Assembly: GCA_947095535.1 (NCBI GenBank)
Contig: OX352773.1
Span: forward strand, 168,218,438-168,282,437
DNA: 64,000 nt
Reading direction: 5' to 3'
Source: Poecilobothrus nobilitatus
Taxonomy: Eukaryota; Arthropoda; Insecta; Diptera; Dolichopodidae
Made by a program: the position numbers and the translations under genes. Below the pieces are notes generated by a model. It made no database searches, had not been told where the DNA came from, and saw nothing but the letters and a program-made list of their open reading frames with translations. Of this stretch, positions 21,252 through 31,962 are shown in pieces; positions within the stretch are counted from its first letter, which is position 1; every line of letters begins with the position of its first letter.

Positions 21252-21440
21252 AGGGACCTCGGTGTACTAGTAGGTATAAAATATGCTGTAAACACCGAGA
21301 GAGTGTGGGTTCGAAGCCCATACAAGTTGTAAGAATAATTTCCCCTTACAACATTTACAGCCACGAAAGGCTGTGCAATTTCCTTGTCACATCCTTGTGC
21401 ACTTTCCTTAAAAAAACCAGTCAGAAACTTTCCTTAGTTC
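21252..21440 (+). repeat. tRNA-derived SINE
   Basis: The worn A-box region (CTCGGTGTACTAGTAGG) is followed by GTAAACACCGAG, then GGGTTCGAAGCCC (box B) and the family 3' body with TTGTAAG...CTTACAAC pairing, AAAGGCTGTG and TTTCCTTGTCACA. Confidence 0.75.
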
Positions 21441-22902
21441 TGTTTAATTTTAACAAAAAAAAAATTACATTTCTTTTCCGAGAAAGAGAAAAAAACAGTC
21501 GAAGAGAAAAAACTGGCGATATGAAATTAATCCATTTTACGGAGCACAAATCTGACAGAATTATATAACATTATATAAAAAAAAAAGATTTAACTAAGGA
21601 GTCTTCGCAATTCGTATTAGTTAAGGAATTTAAACATCTTCATGTAAAAGTACTATAAAGTATTAAATTTGTATTTGTTATTTCTAAATATAAGTTAATT
21701 ATTGATAATATTTAATGAGAGAAAGGGGTAATGAGAGAAAGCTAAGCGTAAAATAATTTACGCTTTTCTTCAAAATTATTTTGTAAAAAGTATCTTAATT
21801 TATTTTGTTAGGACTCTGGAAAAGGCGGGAAAAGTCAGAAGTCAAATGGTGTCAATTGTTATTTATATTAAACTTCATATATTAGATTTTTCTCATGATT
21901 TAAATACAGCGATATAGTTTCTAGTTTAAAATTTTATTTTGGACAGTACAAGTTGGCTGATTCTGATTATGTGAACCCTGATATTGTTATTGTATAGTTA
22001 ATTATACTTTTGTGGCTCAACTCTTATAACTACAGTAAAGTTTTCTGTTTTTTATTATTCTTAACAATACAGTATTGTAACATTCTTTTAAGTTTAAGCT
22101 TATATTCTTACATTTTAGATAAAACTATTTAAGAATCTAGTACTTTATTATTAACTTTATATTAACTTTAACTTTAACTATATTAACTTTAAAACTAGTT
22201 TTAAATTAGAATTCGTTATTTTTGTAGAATTTTTTGTACAAGAAAGAATTGTGAAAAAAGTAGAGGCACTTTCTTCAATCTTAGGGACACGCTATATAAT
22301 TGCATAAAGTTGTTAAGTCATCTAACATTGTAATGTTGGACCTTGAATTTTATTGTATTTTTTAAACAAATTGACATTTATAGGTGTATGTAAAAAGGAA
22401 TTTTTAATTTTTGATCCCTTATAGCTGTTCAAAAGACGATGTACAAAATTCTTATCTTCTAATTTTTTCTTGCTCAAAATCTTAAGGTTTTGGCTAGCAC
22501 TGTTGCGCAGATACGGAGGAACACATAGTTGAAAGAAGTAAAGGCATAATAGAAAGAAGTTGATAAAAAATCAACTGTCTTACAATAGATTGTGATTATA
22601 AATGGTAGGTTACTTGTTTCTATGAATGATCAATTAGAAAGCTGGTACGATTAGTTCTGCAATCTGCTTAACGAAGAGTTCGTCGAGAAGAATGTACCCA
22701 CTAATTTTTTTTTTTTGCAAGGAACGGTGGAAAACATTGAAAGTCAGTCAACTGAAATGGACGGGGTTCCTCTGGGTAGTGTTGGACTTTAACCAAAACC
22801 ATCCCCATTATGTGTTGATCCACATTTATGAAACCACCCCCACCAAATAAATTATGTGTTGATCATATCAACATTTTAAATCATCATTGAACAGTTTAAG
22901 TC
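21441..22902. other. No gene seen
   Basis: AT-rich spacer. Around 22500-22830 the base composition is more balanced and may be the decayed start of the reverse-transcriptase relic that follows. Confidence 0.3.
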
Positions 22903-23600
22903 ATTTCAATCCTCGTTGTAATCAATGTTTATGAATTTCGAAAAGATTAGGTTTTTGATCGAGTGAATAGAGAAGGTATCTGGAATTAAAAACTTAGTAG
23001 TTGAATTCTTTTAAAAATTGTAACCATGGTTGAAGAATCCTGTGAAAAATAAAATGTTCGGTCTCACACTATGGGTATTTAACCACTCCGTTTGAGGTGT
23101 GGGTATCAACTATCACACTGCGTACTGGGTACATACCAACGATGCATACTTTTAACAAACTTTTTTCTTGTGGTAATCGATGGCACATTTAATACAGCGG
23201 CGGTACTAATAGTGAAAGAGGGAGATATAATGGCAATATTATGATCAGTTTAGCAATTTACATTAGAGAAGATGCGTATTTCCTGACTAATACAAATTGT
23301 GGCCTTAATTATATGTGCCAAAACCTATATTTAAATGAAAAATAAGCTGCACTTAGAAAACATGCAAATAATCAAAACCAAAGCCATGCAAATGGGCAAC
23401 ATAAACAATCTATCAATTCTTTTAGATTAAATTCTAGTAGAGTATCTGAGGGAATTTAGCTATTTCGGTAGTATTTAAAACGCAGACAAGGAACTGAATT
23501 TGATGGTCGAAGCACGTACGTGAAAAGTCTGCACTGTTTTTGATGTTCCCACATAACAAACGTTTGCCCTATAAACGGAATCTATGGAAAAAATTTTGTG
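22903..23600 (+). pseudogene. Heavily decayed reverse-transcriptase relic
   Basis: Fragments across several frames resemble a LINE reverse transcriptase: VFDRVNREGIWN (about 22950-22990), KIVTMVEESCEK (about 23016-23050), and after 23450 a YFGS block followed by ELNLMVEAR, which resembles the YLGS...EI..RI thumb region. Stops and shifts occur throughout. The order along the DNA matches RT order, which is the main support. The clade cannot be told. Confidence 0.45.
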
Positions 23601-23639
23601 AAAACCTTATGCCCTTTTAACGATTAGAGGAAATAGAAG

Positions 23640-24944
23640 AAGAAGAAAAAAATAATTTTTTAATGCCACCACATGCTTAATATTTCATTTCTCCATATTT
23701 CTCCATATCTTTCATAGGTTTAAAAATTTTGTAAGCAGACGGAAAGAGAAAGCAATAATAAGAAAATTTTTCTATAAAATTTTGAAATATGTAATAAAAA
23801 TGGATTTTGTGTGAAACAGTATTTTAAAAAACTGCAAAAAACTGAATTTTTGCTGTAAATTATTTCCTATAGAAGCTGCAAAAAAAAAAAAAAGAAAATT
23901 AAAGATTTTTTCATAAAAAAAAAAATAAAAAACTAGTGAAAAACTCATTTTCAAAAGTACATTGTATTATTTATAATCTCAATCTGGTCAAAGGTCATAG
24001 TTCTTGGCAACTTCAATATAAACTTCTATTTGCCATTGAATTTTCTTTTTCATTATTTTTGTATAAAAGATGAAGTTATCAAGATAATGTCGAGTGCAAC
24101 AAGAAAAAGAAAATAAAAAGCCTTGAATAAAGTAGTGCTGAATTTTTATTTTCTTTTTCTTTACAATTTTTTATCATTACAAACAAATCAAAAGTTATAT
24201 ACCCTGACATTTGCAACCATAACTTTGAAAAAAAAAAAAAAAAAAATGATTTTAAAGGAAAAGTAAAAATGTATAAAATTTTGTATCATTTATGGCCATA
24301 ATAAACAAACTTTATAATTTATTTTTGAATATATTCATTGGAAAATTGAACTTTTTTCTTTTCCTTTTTTTGTTTTTGAATTATAGTCTTTATGAAAAGT
24401 TATAAGAATTTTGTTGTTGTTTATTAAAAAAGGATAAAGAACAAAATTAAAAAGGATAAATAAAATGGTATTCAATGGAATTTTAAAATTATGTGGCGAG
24501 ATTATTCACAATTTATTAGAAATTTTACATAATGTATAGTAAAGAATGATTTTTTTTTTTTGTGTAATTTTTTTGTTCAATCATTCGTTTTCTTATGTTC
24601 TTTTATTAGAATTTATGTCCTTATAATATCATCGATTTTCATTAAGATATTCCCGTTTTCACCTTTCCCACACATATTTTCAAAAATAAAAATAAATTAT
24701 AAATAAAATAAGAAAATTCGTGTTTAAGTTTTAAATACAGGAAAATTTGTTTTTGTCCTGAAGAATTCACGAACTATTGAATATCATTGTCGCAATGCCA
24801 TTGGTTGATCTAGATCCAAAATTATAATAACAGTAATCTATGTAGGCGTGAATTAATTAAATTTATGTAATATACTATTATATTACATAATAAAATATTA
24901 AAGTTTAATCAGGTTTAACTACATATATTATGCAGTTCTATATA
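23640..24944. other. No feature seen
   Basis: AT-rich with A-runs near 23880 and 24230. No exon or element recognised. Confidence 0.35.
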
Positions 24945-25200
24945 TACAAGGTGGTCCAAAAAATGCGTATCAGCTTTATAATAAGGGAAGAGGGGGTTAT
25001 TTTAAAATAAAAAAAAAATATATATATATTTATATTAAAAATATAAATATATATATATATTAGCTAAATTGGGGGTGTTCTATCGATTGGTAATATTTTG
25101 AAATGCCGTAAAAGACCCGAAATAGGTTTTTCAAACCAGAAGTTCATCGAAATCGAAATTTTCTTAAAAAGTTGATACGCATGGTCTGAATCACCCCCTA
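24945..25200. mobile_element. MITE with TA duplication and ~31-bp inverted ends
   Basis: TACAAGGTGGTCCAAAAAAT at 24945 aligns without gaps to the reverse complement of the right end, TAGGGGGTGATTCAGACCAT. Both continue GCGTATCA(G/A)CTTT. The TA at both edges fits a Tc1/mariner-type target duplication. The inside is a (TA)n tract plus non-coding sequence, so it would depend on a transposase from elsewhere. Confidence 0.7.
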
Positions 25201-26323
25201 GAATAAGAAACTAAATTTTAAAGTTAAATATTATGTATATAAGTTTTTCAAAGGAAACTAATTTTAAAATGGAGATCAGTATAGAGTAAGTATGAAATAA
25301 ATGGTATGTTTAATATTTATATTGTGAGTGGTATACTGGTGCAAGTGTATAAAAGCTTATGCTAACAAACCAGTTTTATTGCGAAAGTTTTAATCAGATA
25401 CCGAAACTAAACAATTGTTTTAGCGGTTGGCGGTTTAATTTCCAAAGTCAGTTTTTTTCAAAAATAAATTCCAATTATGCCTTAAAATGTCTTAGTACAG
25501 TTTTGATTATTTCTTTTAGATTCAAATAAATTAATTAAAAGCTCTTTATTAATTGAAAAAGTCTTTAAAATAAAAAAAAGATCTTATTGATGTCAGGATT
25601 TAATTCTCATTAAATTTTCTTTTTATATTTTTGTTCTGTTATCGCTTTTGTTGGTTGGTTGTTTGATTAAAATTAGGAACGTTTAATATTTTTATATATA
25701 TAATGTATATTGTATATATAATTTATGTATATATATTAAAAAAAAAAAATAAACTTGATAAATGGCACGTTCTTAAATTTATAAGTTGTGATGGAATTTT
25801 ATTGATGAGAAAAATATTTTCGCAATTTCATTTTAATTTTTTTTCTTTCCTTAATTTTTCCTTCAATTTTATTGTTGATTTTTTTTTTTTGAATTTCTAG
25901 AAAATTCCATGCAATATTGTTTTCATTCATTCTTTTATTTTGCCCCCATATAATTTTAATGTATGTATTGATATATAAATGTTTGTTTGTATATAGGAAA
26001 AGATAATAAATATATTATATTATAAGAAAAAGAATCCTTAGCAAAAAATAAGTTGAAATAAAAATTAAAAAGGTGAACCAATGAACTTTTTTTTTCTTTT
26101 TTTTTTTTTTAAAGAATTTCAATAAAACGAAGTAATAAAAACCTTGTTTTGTTCTAAAATAAAATCATTATAATATGAATGTATATGTAACTATTCAACA
26201 AAATATAAAAGAATGTTAATGCTACCGGGTGTTTAAAAAAAAAACATTGGTATGTGATTCGTGCATATAAAACTTTAAAAATTATAGAGTTTTAAATGTG
26301 ATGATTTTTCTGTCACTATTTAT
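25201..26323. other. No feature seen
   Basis: AT-rich spacer. The short frame at 25703-25900 is low complexity. Confidence 0.35.
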
Positions 26324-26566
26324 TATACCCTGCACCTAAAGTATAGGGTATAGTAACTTTGGTATGGTATTTGTAACCACCAAAAGGAAGCGAGTTAGAT
26401 ATGGACATCTATATATATTCTGAATCAGCATCACCTTCTTAGTCGATTTAACCATGTCCGTCCGTCATCCGTCCGTCCGTACGCACGATAACTCAAAAAA
26501 TAATGATGCTATCTTGATGAAATTTATACTGTAGGTTAACAATGACTAAAGAAAGGCGGGGATTGC
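26324..26566 (-). mobile_element. Fragment of the Helitron-like element (3' end), reversed
   Basis: Begins with the same terminal hairpin (TATACCCTGCAC, CTAAA, GTATAGGGTATA; 26324-26352). It continues through the CCACCAAAAGGAAGCGAG block, (GTCC)n (26457-26480) and GTTAACAATGACTAA of the 10.2- and 45.8-kb copies. The match stops at GGCGGGGATTG before the 142-bp array, where the next family begins. Confidence 0.75.
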
Positions 26567-26945
26567 TCAGTTTGCTTAGAAATTTTTTTTGCACCACCCC
26601 CTGTTTAAAAGCTATTAGGCCTGAAAAATTTAAAATTTGCTATATTTAGGCAGCTGGAACGCACCTGTACAAAGTTTCCTTCGGCAAGACATAAAAATTA
26701 AAGCTCCAGTAATATATTTTTACGTGTGTTAATGGCTTTTCTTAGTTATATAGGGTTCCAGACTTACAGCCCATCAAAATTTCAGAAAAGTCGTATTATC
26801 AGATATTTTCTTATTACAAAAAATTTCTTAATTTTATTTCTTAAGTCACAATTCTAAACAGTTTGTATTACCTTTTGAAAATATGCACTTTTAAAACCCG
26901 TTGGTTTACATTCTACCTTCTTTAAGTTTCTTTTCATCTAGTTGT
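26567..26945 (+). repeat. Dispersed repeat family 2, right part
   Basis: Matches 51700-52080 and the reverse complement of 34556-34935: GCACCACCCCCTGTTT, TTCGGCAAGACATAAAAATT, CTTAGTTATATAGGGTTCC, CCGTTGGTTTACATTCTACC. It is directly fused to the family-1 fragment on its left. Confidence 0.75.
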
Positions 26946-27289
26946 TTCATGTTTATGTTGAGATTATTATATAGTTAAATTGCTGTATGTAATGTTGTTG
27001 AGGTATCATATAGTTAGATGTTGTTTTGAAGTTAATGTGGATTAAATTTTTATTTCGTGTGTTTACCTGGTGTTTATTTTTACATTTTGACAGTATAGTT
27101 GTGGTGTTAATTAAGTTTGTGAATATGGAGAATAAGTTTAAATTTTATAACGTATTTTATTAGTAGTATGCTATTTAATTTATGAATATAATGCGTGGTT
27201 TCTTGTCAGTCATAGCGGAATAAGTTTTTCAAAGCTCTAATCTGAATTACCAATATTTCTATTGACCTATTCAATCGAATACATACATC

Positions 27290-28010
27290 AATATTTTTTT
27301 TGCCATCTTAGATTAATAATCAATCCAAAAACCGAGGTACTTATACGTATCAACCTGTTCAATTTTGTCGTCCGATATATTATATGTATATTTGTATTGT
27401 TGGGGCTATTGAATGTATTACCATATAATTTGTTTTTTTTGTATTTATGGTTCATTTCTGAACTGTTATCCAATCATTTATTTTTACTAGATCGTCATTC
27501 ATCGTTTTTTTCCAGACTTGTGAAATCGTTTGCTTGAAATATGAGGAACAAATATGAGTCTGTAAAAAGGAATATATCAGCTGTTATATAAAGTCGATGA
27601 AGTTCTTCAATATATACTGTACATAATAAAGGCTCTAAAATACTTCCTTGTGATATACCGTATTTAACTTGTTCGTTATCACTTTGGGTCATTTCTATTC
27701 TTGTGTACTGTAAACGATTACTTAAATATGATGAGAACCATTTTAATTCTATCCCTTTTACACCGTAACTGTGCAGTTTCATTAAGAGAATTTGTAGATC
27801 AACGGTATCGAATGCTTTAGTCAAATCGATGAATAATAATGATAAAAATTTGTTTTTATCTTTTAATTTTTGTACATTTTATTAACATGTCAACAAGAGC
27901 CGTTTCAGTACTTGATTACTGATTGCCTTTTCAATAATTTTGGTTAATAGTCGTGTCAGACAAATAGGTCTATAACTATTTACATTATGTCCTTTACTAT
28001 ACTGATTACA
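27290..28010 (-). pseudogene. Broken LINE reverse transcriptase
   Basis: On the minus strand: NSYRPICLTRLLTKIIEKAI (about 27980-27920), a stop, then FIDLTKAFDTVD with a long open stretch (27824-27495) holding KYGISQGSILEPLLCTVYIEEL, where relatives have PQG and GPLLF. The catalytic FADD is replaced by LFTDS. Further shifts lead to INIKKTNYM and a YLGLII-like end near 27300. These are RT motifs in proper order for a jockey/CR1-group LINE. The copy is dead through stops, shifts and a lost catalytic Asp. Confidence 0.75.
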
Positions 28011-28710
28011 TTAAATCGATTAACATCTATTTAAAAAATATAATCTTTAGTTTATTTTTAATAATTATTTGCACTAAGTCATTGATTAATCGGCTGTGAC
28101 TATTTTATAAGATTTTTAAAACACAAATATTTAATGTATTTGTGCGACATCTATTACATTGTACAAGAATTATTTTTTATTATGATATTAATCATTTTTC
28201 CTAAGGGAGGTGAAAATCTTCCAAAGACACCAAGAATTTCTGCTTGGTAGTGTCACATTCTTACTGACTAAACCCACCTCCCCCTTTAGCCAATCTAATG
28301 GGATGAAACTCTTACCATGGGAGTGGGATTGGGAGTGAGACTGTAAGGAAACAATGAATCCGCCTATTATTATTACTATTTTGCCAACAGTGACTACAGT
28401 CGTTACAACAGTTACAACATGCAGTAATATATAACACCTTACTGCATGAGGTAATTATTGAAGGCCCAATAACCCCCACTAGTCGCTGTAGCAGCTATTA
28501 TTATTGATATTAGTATTCTTAATAATATTATTATTATTTTGCTACAGAGTCAAGGTCATCATTGGATTGCAACGTGCGATGTAAACTAATAGGATATAAA
28601 TCTGTTATATTGTATATTAGCAATTTGGTCGACACTTGAATCCGAATTCGCTGGCTTAACCATTACTGCATTAGTTAGATTTATTCTGGAGATTGAACTA
28701 AAATTATTTA
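28011..28710 (-). other. Less AT-rich stretch beside the LINE relic
   Basis: 28200-28560 is visibly richer in G+C than its surroundings and contains TTATTA repeats. It may be the upstream part of the LINE at 27.3-28.0 kb, but I could not read a protein in it. Confidence 0.3.
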
Positions 28711-29865
28711 GATCCTGTTTTTGTTATTGGTTTTCTTTTTGTTTTGTCTCAACATTCATCTTTTAATTTATTCCATTGCAGTTTGGGTTAATGAAGAAAA
28801 ATTGTGTTTTTGTTAAAATTATGCCTGTATTTTGAATTTGAATAATGTGGGAGTATTACAAAACATAATTTTGCACAATACTTATCTATATTCTATAAAA
28901 TATATTGAAAAAAAAACATTTACATAGTTGGGTTTGACTTTAATAATAATGGTAAAAAATCAAACCACTAATTTGTCCATTATATAAAGTTTGAAATAAA
29001 GAAAGAAAGAAAACAAAAACTTGTTCTCCCATAAATTCAATAAAACTCTTAAAGTTTAAATTATCTTTTAATTCATTTCAAGTTTCAACTTTTAGCAAAA
29101 CAATCCTTTTTTTTTCAAAATACCTTGTAGTAATACAAATACGTGTTTTTAGGATTCCTTGTAATAATTTTTCAAACAAAAAAAGGTACATATTTTCTAT
29201 TTATATTCTATTTTTTTATTTAAGGTTTGAGTTTGGTTTTAAGATATGTTCATATAAGTATATAATACATATATTATAAATAGAAAGCAACAAAGTTCTA
29301 ATCGCTTAATGAAGTTATTATAAAAGAAAGAAAAATAAAAATAAAAAAAATAAAAACCATTTCCATTCTTTCTTTTGACATTTATGCCAATTGTATCTTG
29401 TATTATTATTGTTTTTATTCTTTTCTAAGTAACAAAACAATAATACAAAATATTTAAAATGAAAAGAATCATAAATATGATATATATATGTATATATACA
29501 TAATATAATATATGTATTTATCTAGATATACATATACTTGCCACAATGTAATGCTATTGTAATATGAAGACATATATTAAGGCATACATTTAACATAATC
29601 ATGTGATATGTATATGTATATTTTCTCTATGAAATGTTAGTTGATACTTAATAGAAAGGGATAGTCTTTATGTTTAAGTGAAAGAGAAGAAAAATAAAAA
29701 AAAATAAGTAATTAAAGTTCTTTAAAGTACTTTTTTTTTTGTTTATTAGAAGGAAGGAAGAAAAAAAAAAATATTTCTTAGAAAAGTTTTAGTTTAAAAA
29801 TTTTCAACTTTAATACCATATAATTATTTGGTTTAGACTTAAAAATGTTGTAAATAAAACATTTA
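28711..29865. other. No feature seen
   Basis: AT-rich spacer with short TA-rich tracts near 29480-29520. Confidence 0.35.
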
Positions 29866-30082
29866 TTAAAAATTCATTAATGGACCGTGATTTGCATTTG
29901 CGGAGAATCCGGTGTTATCCATACCTTTTTTTAAGGATGATAATCTTGAATAAAAATACAAAGTGTTAATTATAATCAATCCGAGTCCTTCAAAATATTT
30001 ATTTATGACGTTTTTCTTTCTTAGCATATCAAATTCTTGGTTTCGAGATTTTTCAAATAATTCGATTGCCAATTTTAGCTAT
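29866..30082 (-). CDS. Unidentified coding-like segment, possible terminal exon or relic
   Basis: A minus-strand open frame ends at TAA at 29866-29868 and gives about 71 residues without low-complexity character: FEKSRNQEFDMLRKKNVIN, a hydrophobic LGLIIINTLYFY stretch that could be a membrane segment, then SSLKKGMDN and a final NHGPLMNF. A potential acceptor (GTTATAG) lies just upstream, ending around 30083, but its pyrimidine tract is poor. I do not recognise the protein. It could be the last exon of a small membrane protein gene, a pseudogene, or chance. The mixed composition in AT-rich DNA is the only argument. Confidence 0.3.
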
Positions 30083-30384
30083 AACTTTTATCTTATTTGA
30101 CTATACTTTACATTCGGAACTTAGATATGTTATAAGTTATAACTTAGGTAAATGCGATCCATATAGTTTTAACATTGGTTAAATGACATTTGAATATTAT
30201 TAAAAGATTTTGTATTAAATTCTTTTTCCAAGCGTTTTTTAAAGATAGTGTAATTTGTTAAAAAAATTTTTTGTGGAGGGGAATGACAAAATTATGATAG
30301 GAATGTTTTAAGACAATTTTTTAGGTTGCCGAAATAGGAAACGAAATTTAAAATTTCGTGCAAGTTAAAAGGTAGTCATAATAG

Positions 30385-30480
30385 TTTTTAACATATTTCT
30401 CAAAAAAACTTTTGGCCATTAGTTTCACTGTGTTCGTCCGTTCGTCTTTTTACAAAACTTTCTTAAATTTGATAAATTAA
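30385..30480 (+). repeat. Fragment with (GTCY)n box
   Basis: ATTAGTTTCACTGTGTTCGT followed by CCGTTCGTC and TTTACAAAACTT match the reverse complement of the outer end of family 2 at 35.3 kb. It abuts the truncated mariner transposase. Confidence 0.55.
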
Positions 30481-31026
30481 TAAATTAACCCTTGGATTAT
30501 CTTCACCACAAATGCGGCAATTCTGTTTATTGACGTAGCCATTGTGCTGGAAATGAGCTTCGTCGGTGAAGATTATTTTGTTAAAAAAATTCTCATTTTC
30601 TTCTTGTTTTTCGATTGCCCAAGAAACGAATTCCCGACGTAATGCATGGTCAGTTAGTTTTAATTCTTGCGTCAGCTGGATCTTATAAGCCTTTAAATGG
30701 AGATCACGATGCAAAATGTTGAATAATGTGGATGGTTTGATGTTTAATTGCTGCGAACGATGACGAATGGAAGTTTTTGAATCTTCTTCAACACTTCTGC
30801 TCACAGCTGCTACATTCTCGGTTGAACGGCCACTACATTGATAAATGTTGCCTCTGTTATCAAGAACAGATCCAGTTTCTAGAAATTTATCAACCATCAG
30901 CTTGATGGCACGATTTGTTGGAGCATTTTCTCTACCAAATTTCCTAATTACATCTTGAAAACTTTTACCATTTTCAAAAAATGTTGTAATAACAAAACCA
31001 CGTTGTTCCTTCGTGTAACGTTCCAT
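30463..31026 (-). pseudogene. Truncated mariner/Tc1-superfamily transposase (DUF4817-type)
   Basis: The start MERYTKEQRGF (31026) is the usual N-terminus of this insect group; the ATG 33 codons upstream is not used by relatives. A helix-turn-helix region (FQDVIRKFGR) leads to a second HTH (SIRHRSQQLNIKPSTLFNIL), then the first catalytic Asp in IIFTDEAHF and the family signature YVNKQNCRI. The conserved protein stops at about residue 178, and the last few codons come from adjacent repeat DNA. The remaining acidic catalytic residues and the 3' inverted repeat are lost. Transposases of this type cut and paste the element at TA sites; this copy cannot. Confidence 0.82.
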
Positions 31027-31106
31027 ATTAACTAACCGGAATGTGTTTAGAATATACCTAAAGAAACCTCGTATAAAAATTCCAGGTAGAAAAAAAATGG
31101 CGGCAA

Positions 31107-31133
31107 AATCAAAATGATACCTCAATTTTGAAC

Positions 31134-31138
<5 letters not shown>
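31107..31138 (-). repeat. Probable mariner 5' terminal repeat
   Basis: On the minus strand the element appears to begin AGGGTGTTCAAAATTGAGG next to a (TA)n tract that would hold the TA duplication. The opposite end is missing, so this is by analogy. Confidence 0.45.

Positions 31139-31165
<27 letters not shown>
31139..31165. repeat. (TA)n microsatellite
   Basis: Nearly pure TA dinucleotides at the mariner border. Confidence 0.85.
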
Positions 31166-31171
<6 letters not shown>

Positions 31172-31853
31172 CATATATACTATATGGAACTATAGGCACC
31201 TACAGTTGTTACCATACATTTATATGGTATAGTTATACCGTTAAATTTTAAATATTTATTTTATAAATTTTATTTTAGGTCAAAGTTAGGCTTATTGTAA
31301 ACATTTTAAACAATTCTCAACGGGTTTTTTTTGTCATTTTTGATTATTCGTTCGTTATTATGAATCAATTTATAGCAATATATTTTTTTTTATAGGTGTG
31401 GAATGTTTAACAATAATTAAAGAAGCAATATTTTTTATTCTTTAAACATACATATGTAAGTACATTCAAATATATTCTTATTTATTTATAGCAATAATAT
31501 ATTCTGCTATATACTGCTATATACTGCTCTATCAATCTATAACAATATATTTCTTAGTTATTTATGGATTTATGAACCATAAATGTGTTATGAAAAATGA
31601 AAAAACCTCATAACACATACAATATATTATAAAATCGATTCCACCTTTATCTTTTGGGAGTGGAGTTGATTTACAATTTTTTATAATTTTTATTTACATC
31701 TATTTTATCGTTTTATCTAAAGTTTACCTTAATTTTAAATCTGTTTTTCTTAATTCTATTTTACTTTCTGCTTTTTTTTTTTTCTTGTTTTATCTGTTTA
31801 TAAATTATACCTGCACTAATTCTAAATTTTGTTATTATTTACGTCATTCTTTT

Positions 31854-31962
31854 AAAAATGTGGAATGCTTTATTATTTTGCGTGTCATCTTAGCACAGGG
31901 GAATGTGCTTTTCTTTTCTGTATTGTTCAAATTTTTGTAAAATATGTTCTGCCGAAGCAAGA
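31854..31962 (-). ncRNA. Degenerate U6 snRNA copy (probable pseudogene)
   Basis: On the minus strand the sequence opens TTCTTGCTTCGGCAGA, the U6 5' stem-loop, and continues through ATTTGAACAATACAG to CCCCTGTGCTAAGATGACAC, close to the U6 CCCTGCGCAAGGATGACAC block. It ends GCATTCCACATTTTT, with the terminal T-run. The length (109 nt) matches U6. The ACAGAGA box that contacts the 5' splice site reads ACAGAAA, and the middle has several more changes. Both ends are intact, which fits a retrocopied or otherwise duplicated pseudogene better than a working gene. Confidence 0.75.
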
